From an uncultured Lachnospiraceae bacterium (GTDB taxonomy: Bacteria; Bacillota; Clostridia; Lachnospirales; Lachnospiraceae): a stretch of 10,012 nt of DNA. The position numbers and the translations under genes are program-made. Location: positions 1-10,012 of the forward strand of contig CATZYB010000095.1 of NCBI GenBank assembly GCA_958426095.1. The letters run 5' to 3'. The first letter of the stretch is position 1. Each line of letters opens with the position of its first letter. The notes under the pieces were generated by a model that worked only from the letters and a program-made list of their open reading frames with translations, was not told the DNA's origin and ran no database searches. This document shows positions 5,796 through 10,012 of this stretch, piece after piece.

Positions 5796-6176
5796 CTATT
5801 CTGTCACTGCAATAACTTCAATTTCAACCAGCGCCCCTTTTGGAAGGCTTGCAACTTCCACGCAGGAACGGGCCGGTGCACCTCCTGTAAAATATTTCGC
5901 ATAAATTTCATTGACCGTTGCAAAATCATTGATATTATCCAAAAATACCGTCGTTTTAATCACATCTGAATAGGTCGCCCCGGCTTCCGCAAGGACGGCG
6001 CCGAGATTCTTTAATACCTGTTCTGTCTGTGCATCAATACCTTCGGCCAGTATACCGGTCTCCGGGATCAATCCAATCTGTCCGGATGTAAATACGAAAT
6101 TTCCTGCTTTTACTGCATGCACATAAGGTCCAACTGCGGCTGGTGCATTTTTTGTGTTGATAATTGTCTTTGTCAT
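5796..6176 (-). CDS. ridA: RidA family 2-iminobutanoate/2-iminopropanoate deaminase
   Basis: Small cytosolic trimeric deaminase, 126 residues from the start chosen here. RidA hydrolyses reactive enamine/imine intermediates, such as 2-aminoacrylate released by PLP enzymes, to keto acids and ammonia. The family pattern is complete: N-terminal NAPAAVGPY (10-18), FTSGQIGL, and the C-terminal block PARSCVEVASLPKGALVEIEVIAV. R103 is the carboxylate-binding arginine, and C105 and E118/E120 are in place, so it should be active. An ATG five codons upstream (6191) is in frame, but the GGAGG ribosome binding site overlaps it and is 8 nt from the ATG at 6176, so 6176 is preferred. It follows the desulfurase-like gene by 40 bp in one operon. 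No terminator is visible after it. Confidence 0.93.
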   Translation of the reverse strand: MTKTIINTKNAPAAVGPYVHAVKAGNFVFTSGQIGLIPETGILAEGIDAQTEQVLKNLGAVLAEAGATYSDVIKTTVFLDNINDFATVNEIYAKYFTGGAPARSCVEVASLPKGALVEIEVIAVTE

Positions 6177-6184
6177 CTTGCTTA

Positions 6185-6189
6185 CCTCC
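6185..6189 (-). promoter_or_regulatory. ridA: Ribosome binding site that fixes the ridA start
   Basis: GGAGG on the minus strand begins with the last base of the upstream in-frame ATG (6191-6189) and continues into the next codons, and it sits 8 nt before the ATG at 6176. The upstream ATG has no ribosome binding site of its own, so the longer 131-residue reading is unlikely. Confidence 0.8.
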
Positions 6190-6216
6190 ATTTTATGTCT
6201 GCTTTTCCGTCGGTTC

Positions 6217-7374
6217 TTATTCTTTTGGCATCCGCTTCACGCCGGATACCTTATCGCTTCGCACGGTCAATTGCCACAATGCCTGCGTCACCTTGTCGAT
6301 GTCTTCTTCCGTCGTATAATAGTTAAATGAAAATCTTGCTGTTCCTCTGGGATAAGTGCCCAAAGTTTTATGTGCCTCCGACGCCTGGTGAAGACCGGAA
6401 CGTATGATGATCCCATACTCATCTCTGAGAGCATCTTCCAGTTCTTTTTCTTCCATAAAATCTGTCTGAATGGAAATTACCGGAATCCTGTCTTTATATC
6501 CCGGTCCAATAATACGAACACCATTGACATGCTGTACTTTACGAATAAACTGTTCCACTCGTTTCTGCCCTGCACGGCTGAGGGTATGCAGCGTTTTTTC
6601 TTCAATAAACTCAAAAGCTTTGTGAAGTCCTGCAATGGATGCCGCATCCAGCGGATTTTGTTCAAATTTTTTTCGCATATCCGCACCGCCGAGAAGGTTC
6701 TGCGCCCGTTGACTGGCCAGAAAACCTCCGATTTTCTCAGAAGCAAAAAGACCGTTACTTCCGGAAAATGTCAGAATATCAACACCCCATATGTTCATAA
6801 AAATCGGAACACAACCAGCGGTCTGGGCCGCATTGACGATCATAAGGAGGCCATGTCTTCTGGCAAATTCGCTCACTTCCTTTACCTGGAGTACTGTACC
6901 TGAAACTTCCGAAGCATGATTGACAATTACCGCTTTAGTATTCGGACGAATCAATTTTTCTATTGCATCAAACCCTTTTTCACCTTTCAGAGGGTCAAAT
7001 AAAATAAGCTGTCCCTTTTCGTTGCACGGCATCCGTGTATATTCCACTCCGCCGGAAACATTCTGATCCGTCTCATGTCCGATATCATTTAATGCATCCA
7101 TAACCACGTCATTTTCCATTGATGAAATCAGCACATGATCTCCGTCCCTGAAAAGGCTCCGGATCACTGTGTCCAAAGCAGCTTCAACGCCCGGTGTAAA
7201 AACAACGGACTCTGGGCCTGGTCCATGAAATAATTTATTCAGCCGACTTCTTGTATCTTCTGCCATGCTCTGAATACTGTCCGTATTCATGCCTGCTGAA
7301 GCAGACATCGCTTCTTCTACGCCTTCGGCCTTAGGCACAAGCGTCGTCAACTGATCCAGATATATTGTATTCAT
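6217..7374 (-). CDS. Class V aminotransferase/cysteine desulfurase-like protein lacking PLP-site residues
   Basis: 385 residues, clearly of the class V aminotransferase fold and closest to the 'cysteine desulfurase family protein' type: N-terminal IYLDQLTT (normally DNAATT), NHASEVSGT at 152-160, AAQTAG at 182-187, IGGFLASQ, and a C-terminal block reading GLHQASEAHKTLGT and then GTARFSFNYYTTEEDID. The cofactor residues are altered. The Schiff-base lysine of the SGHKG motif is N207 (SGSNG). The aspartate that pairs with the pyridine nitrogen (VDAAQ) is N181. The usual PLP-stacking histidine region (MEHNS) has N88. HCAP is HQAS (Q330). The region around 230-245, normally containing a conserved RYE-GT-N segment, is shortened. 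I checked the codons for N88, N181 and N207 in the raw sequence. The frame is intact, so this looks like a pseudoenzyme rather than a decaying gene. AAGGAGG precedes the ATG, and ridA follows in the same operon. Function unknown. Confidence 0.85.
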   Translation of the reverse strand: MNTIYLDQLTTLVPKAEGVEEAMSASAGMNTDSIQSMAEDTRSRLNKLFHGPGPESVVFTPGVEAALDTVIRSLFRDGDHVLISSMENDVVMDALNDIGHETDQNVSGGVEYTRMPCNEKGQLILFDPLKGEKGFDAIEKLIRPNTKAVIVNHASEVSGTVLQVKEVSEFARRHGLLMIVNAAQTAGCVPIFMNIWGVDILTFSGSNGLFASEKIGGFLASQRAQNLLGGADMRKKFEQNPLDAASIAGLHKAFEFIEEKTLHTLSRAGQKRVEQFIRKVQHVNGVRIIGPGYKDRIPVISIQTDFMEEKELEDALRDEYGIIIRSGLHQASEAHKTLGTYPRGTARFSFNYYTTEEDIDKVTQALWQLTVRSDKVSGVKRMPKE

Positions 7375-7432
7375 TCAACTCTTTCCTCCTTCTATATGAA
7401 TATCTTTAAATTTTTACCTTGAATTCTTTCTT

Positions 7433-7461
7433 ATTTTAGCATACTTTTTTCATATTTGATA
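7433..7461 (-). promoter_or_regulatory. Extended -10 promoter of the desulfurase-like/ridA operon
   Basis: On the minus strand: TGCTAAAAT (7433-7441), an extended -10 with TG one base before TAAAAT. The -35 at 17-bp spacing (7456-7461, TATCAA) is weak, as is common with extended -10 promoters. The predicted leader is about 50 nt. No convincing plus-strand promoter for the divergent gene was found, although TATAAA at 7474-7479 could be its -10. Confidence 0.5.
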
Positions 7462-7510
7462 CATAATATCTTCTATAAAAATGAATTATCTCTCAAAAAG
7501 GAGAATCTTT

Positions 7511-8218
7511 ATGCAAGTTCTTTATATTATTGTGCTTTCTATTGCCTCTATCGTCGAACTCTTTATCCTGTGTAAACTGATGGGATACCGTCAGCTCTCC
7601 CAGCTCAGTATGTTCGACTATGTCAACGGTATTACCATTGGCAATATTGCCGCGGAAATGGCAACCTCTTTGGATGACAGCTTTGTGGAACCTATGACCG
7701 CCATGATCGTTTACGCTCTGGCCGCCCTGCTCCTGTCCTGGTGGAGCAGCAAATCCATCCGCGCCCGAAGAATTATTTCCGGAAGACCAACCGTACTTTT
7801 AAATAACGGACAGCTTTTTGAGAAAAACTTCCGCAAAGCCAAAATCGACCTGAACGAATTTCTGGCCCAATGCCGTATCAACGGATATTTTGACATTTCC
7901 CAACTGGAATCCGCCATTCTGGAAGAAAATGGCCATATCAGCTTTCTTCCAAAAAGCGGAAATCGCCCTCTGACCCCCAGCGATATGCAGCTGACTCCGG
8001 ACAGAGATACTCTGGTCGCAAATATCATCATTGACGGACACATCATGCAAAAAAATTTAAAGGCTTCCGGCAAAGATGAAAAATGGCTGAGCAGCCAGCT
8101 TCAGATTTACGGCATATCGGACATCAAAGATGTTTTTCTCGCCACCTGCGATTTAAATCAGCAATTTACCGTCTACACCTATACAAAGGGGGAAATCCCA
8201 CCGGACATACTGGCCTAA
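7511..8218 (+). CDS. DUF421 (YetF/YcaP-like) membrane protein
   Basis: The only plus-strand gene, 235 residues from the start chosen here. It belongs to the DUF421/YetF family: a short N-terminal membrane part with a cytoplasmic C-terminal domain. Hydrophobic segments are at about residues 2-23, possibly 36-50, and 61-78. The family's typical GRPTVLLNNGQ stretch is at 81-91, and an ISQLESAILEENGHISFLPKS segment at about 119-139 matches the usual 'VE.AilE.nG.lSv' pattern. The family's biochemical role is poorly known, with links to spore and membrane functions in Bacillus. The ATG at 7511 is preferred over the in-frame ATG at 7481 because AAGGAG (7498-7503) sits 7 nt before it. The gene is divergent from the desulfurase-like gene, and its stop overlaps the end of the convergent dehydrogenase gene. 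Confidence 0.88.
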   Translation: MQVLYIIVLSIASIVELFILCKLMGYRQLSQLSMFDYVNGITIGNIAAEMATSLDDSFVEPMTAMIVYALAALLLSWWSSKSIRARRIISGRPTVLLNNGQLFEKNFRKAKIDLNEFLAQCRINGYFDISQLESAILEENGHISFLPKSGNRPLTPSDMQLTPDRDTLVANIIIDGHIMQKNLKASGKDEKWLSSQLQIYGISDIKDVFLATCDLNQQFTVYTYTKGEIPPDILA

Positions 8219-9174
8219 TGAACTTCATTGATCGGATGCCCCTTCAAAAAAGCGTGAACATTCTCGATCAAAATATTCATCAATCGCTGTCGTGTTTCTA
8301 AAGGCGCCCATGCGATATGCGGCGTCATCCAGAGATTTTTTGCATGAAGCAGCGGATTATCGGGACTCACCGGTTCTGTGGATGCCACATCCACACCGGC
8401 TCCGGTCACTTTGCCGCTGTTTAAAGCATCCCGCAGATCTGCTTCCCGAATCAGCTTTCCCCGGCCCGTATTCAAAAGGATCACTCCATCCTTCATTTTT
8501 CCGATCGTTTCTTTATTGATCATTTCTTCATTTTCCGCATTCAACGGACAATGCAGCGTGATAACATCGGATTTTGCATAAATTTCTTCCAGGGAAACCA
8601 TATGACAATGCTCCGTTTGCCCGGATTTATCCGGCGTCCTTCGATAAGCCAGTACCTCCATACCAAAGGCCTCGGCTTTTCGTGCTACCGACTGACCAAT
8701 AGCTCCGTAGCCGATAATTCCTATTGTCTTTCCATAAAGCTCGATCAGGGGCGCCTCCCAAAAACAAAAATCCGGAGATTCCGACCATTTTCCCTGTCTC
8801 ACTGCAGCCGAATGCATCCCCACCCGGGAAGTAATTTCCAATAAAAGAGCCATGGTAAACTGAGCCACCGCTTCTGTGCCATAGGCCGGAATATTTGTCA
8901 CCACGATCCCCAGTTCATTCGCCGTCGTCACATCAATAACATTATATCCCGTGGACATACAGCCAATGTAGCGTATCGCCGGGCAGGCCTTTAAGGTTTC
9001 CACCGTCAGCACCGTTTTGTTTGTCAGTACAATATCACTGTCTCCGATACGTTCGATAACCTCATTTTCTTTCGTCCTGTCATAAATCCGGACCTCTCCC
9101 AAAGCTTCCAGAGTCTCCCAGGATAAATCTCCCGGATTCAACGTATATCCGTCCAAAACAACAATCTTATGCAT
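8215..9174 (-). CDS. D-2-hydroxyacid dehydrogenase (glycerate dehydrogenase/hydroxypyruvate reductase type)
   Basis: 319 residues, a cytosolic two-domain oxidoreductase of the D-isomer 2-hydroxyacid dehydrogenase family, closest in pattern to HprA-like glycerate dehydrogenases (N-terminal VVLDGYTLNPGDLSW). The NAD-binding GYGAIG is at 155-160. The catalytic triad is complete: R238 (NTGRGK), E267 (STEPV) and H286 (PHIAWA). The end of beta-2 reads AYRRT (176-180), with arginines where NAD-specific enzymes usually have Asp, which suggests NADP(H) use (inference). The likely reaction is reversible reduction of hydroxypyruvate or glyoxylate; another 2-keto acid is possible. It starts 24 bp after the alaX-like gene, whose end region supplies its GGAGG ribosome binding site (13 nt from the ATG), so the two are co-transcribed. 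Its stop overlaps that of the convergent DUF421 gene by 4 bp. Confidence 0.9.
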   Translation of the reverse strand: MHKIVVLDGYTLNPGDLSWETLEALGEVRIYDRTKENEVIERIGDSDIVLTNKTVLTVETLKACPAIRYIGCMSTGYNVIDVTTANELGIVVTNIPAYGTEAVAQFTMALLLEITSRVGMHSAAVRQGKWSESPDFCFWEAPLIELYGKTIGIIGYGAIGQSVARKAEAFGMEVLAYRRTPDKSGQTEHCHMVSLEEIYAKSDVITLHCPLNAENEEMINKETIGKMKDGVILLNTGRGKLIREADLRDALNSGKVTGAGVDVASTEPVSPDNPLLHAKNLWMTPHIAWAPLETRQRLMNILIENVHAFLKGHPINEVH

Positions 9175-9198
9175 TTTTGTATCCGCACCTCCATCCTC

Positions 9199-10012
9199 TT
9201 AACCTTGCCGGGACAAATCTGCTTTTTCAAACCATTCTTTTATTTCCGCCGCATCTCCGGCCAATGTTCCCTGAATCATCTGCGGCGTGCCGCCGCCCTT
9301 GCCTGCATACAATGTCTGAATCTTCTGTCCGAATTCCTTTGCCTGCTGTTTTTCATCAATCAGCACATAACGGTATCTTCCGCCGCCGCCCTCTGCGAGA
9401 ATAAGAATCCGTTTGGCCCGTTCGGAAAGGAGATTGGCATATTCCCGCAGCTCATTTCCCTCCAGTTCATTTTCCAGAACACAAACAGCTTCTCCAGAAA
9501 TGACCAGATTTGCTGCTTTTGCGGCCAGCATTTCTTTTTTCATCTGAACCATTTTAAACTTTAAATCGCCAATCTCTCTCTGAAGCCGCTCAACCGCCTC
9601 AGAAATCTCCCCTGTTCTGGCCGACAGCAAATGGGAAATTTTTACAACACTATCGTGTTTTTCCAGATAATCCATCAACGCCCGATTGCCGGCAAGCATA
9701 GAAATCCGTACGCCGCCCTTATAGTTTTGTACCGACAAAATTTTAATCAAACGGATTTCTCCAGTTCGGAATGGATGAGTACCGCAGCAGGCGCACCGGT
9801 CATATCCGGGAATTTCCACGATCCGGACATCCCCGTCCAATTCCTTTTTACTCCGATAATTCATCCCGTCCAGTTCTTCCTTGGGCGGTATCGTTGCCCG
9901 AATCGGAATATTTTCTTCAATGGCCCGATTAGCCTCCGTTTCAATCTCCCGGACCTGGGCTTCCGTCAGTTCACCGTTAATATCCAACGTAATGGCTTCA
10001 CTTCCCATGTGA
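9199..10012 (-). CDS. Alanyl-tRNA editing protein, AlaX type with DHHA1 domain (partial, 5' end off the window)
   Basis: Trans-editing hydrolase related to the AlaRS editing domain, which removes serine or glycine wrongly attached to tRNA-Ala. The visible 270 residues begin inside the editing domain: the first codons read HMGSEAITLDI, a conserved internal AlaX segment, so the ATG at 10008 is not the real start and the upstream HxxxH zinc motif lies outside the window. The second zinc motif is present (CACCGTHPFRTGEI, about residues 73-86 counted from the HM). A coiled-coil-like helix follows (about 135-170), then a DHHA1 domain ending in YAGKGGGTPQMIQG. This long architecture, about 390 residues when complete, is common in Firmicutes. 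A full alanyl-tRNA synthetase is unlikely because the frame ends right after DHHA1 and the editing-domain fragment has standalone-type spacing, but the missing 5' end prevents certainty. Confidence 0.85.
   Translation of the reverse strand, partial: HMGSEAITLDINGELTEAQVREIETEANRAIEENIPIRATIPPKEELDGMNYRSKKELDGDVRIVEIPGYDRCACCGTHPFRTGEIRLIKILSVQNYKGGVRISMLAGNRALMDYLEKHDSVVKISHLLSARTGEISEAVERLQREIGDLKFKMVQMKKEMLAAKAANLVISGEAVCVLENELEGNELREYANLLSERAKRILILAEGGGGRYRYVLIDEKQQAKEFGQKIQTLYAGKGGGTPQMIQGTLAGDAAEIKEWFEKADLSRQG

Noticed and set aside
6370..6903. 177-codon plus-strand open frame antisense to the desulfurase-like gene
   Set aside because: It is a shadow of the real minus-strand gene, with no ribosome binding site or family signature.

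Overview
The window looks like chromosomal DNA of an anaerobic low-to-moderate-GC Firmicute, most likely a Lachnospiraceae-type Clostridia. This rests on the AT-rich intergenic DNA, strong GGAGG ribosome binding sites, promoters of the form TTTACA/TTTACT-N17-TAAAAT, a clostridial 3-hydroxybutyryl-CoA dehydrogenase, and a lipoprotein with a Glu/Thr/Ala-rich linker. No phage, IS, CRISPR, tRNA or rRNA signal was seen. All genes but one lie on the minus strand.

Right to left, in the direction of transcription: (i) a 5'-truncated alanyl-tRNA editing protein (AlaX type with a DHHA1 tail) followed 24 bp later by a D-2-hydroxyacid dehydrogenase of the glycerate dehydrogenase type. (ii) The only plus-strand gene, a DUF421 (YetF-like) membrane protein, convergent with the dehydrogenase and overlapping it by 4 bp. 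(iii) Divergent from DUF421, a two-gene unit: a class V aminotransferase / cysteine desulfurase-like protein that has lost the PLP-binding lysine and other cofactor residues, then ridA. (iv) hbd alone, with a near-consensus Rex operator upstream and its own terminator. (v) A divergent-subfamily purA with its own promoter and terminator. (vi) After a 394-bp AT-rich regulatory region, an ABC importer operon: lipoprotein binding protein, a nested hairpin, permease 1, and permease 2, which runs off the left edge.

The genes are mostly housekeeping or metabolic: purine synthesis, butyrate-type fermentation, imine detoxification, tRNA proofreading and solute uptake. The points most worth a second look are the apparent PLP pseudoenzyme next to ridA, the Rex site upstream of hbd, a 22-bp motif shared by the purA and ABC-importer promoters, the altered active-site signatures of PurA, and the nested hairpin inside the ABC operon. 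I did not find a clearly new multi-gene system. The pseudo-desulfurase/RidA pair is the closest candidate.
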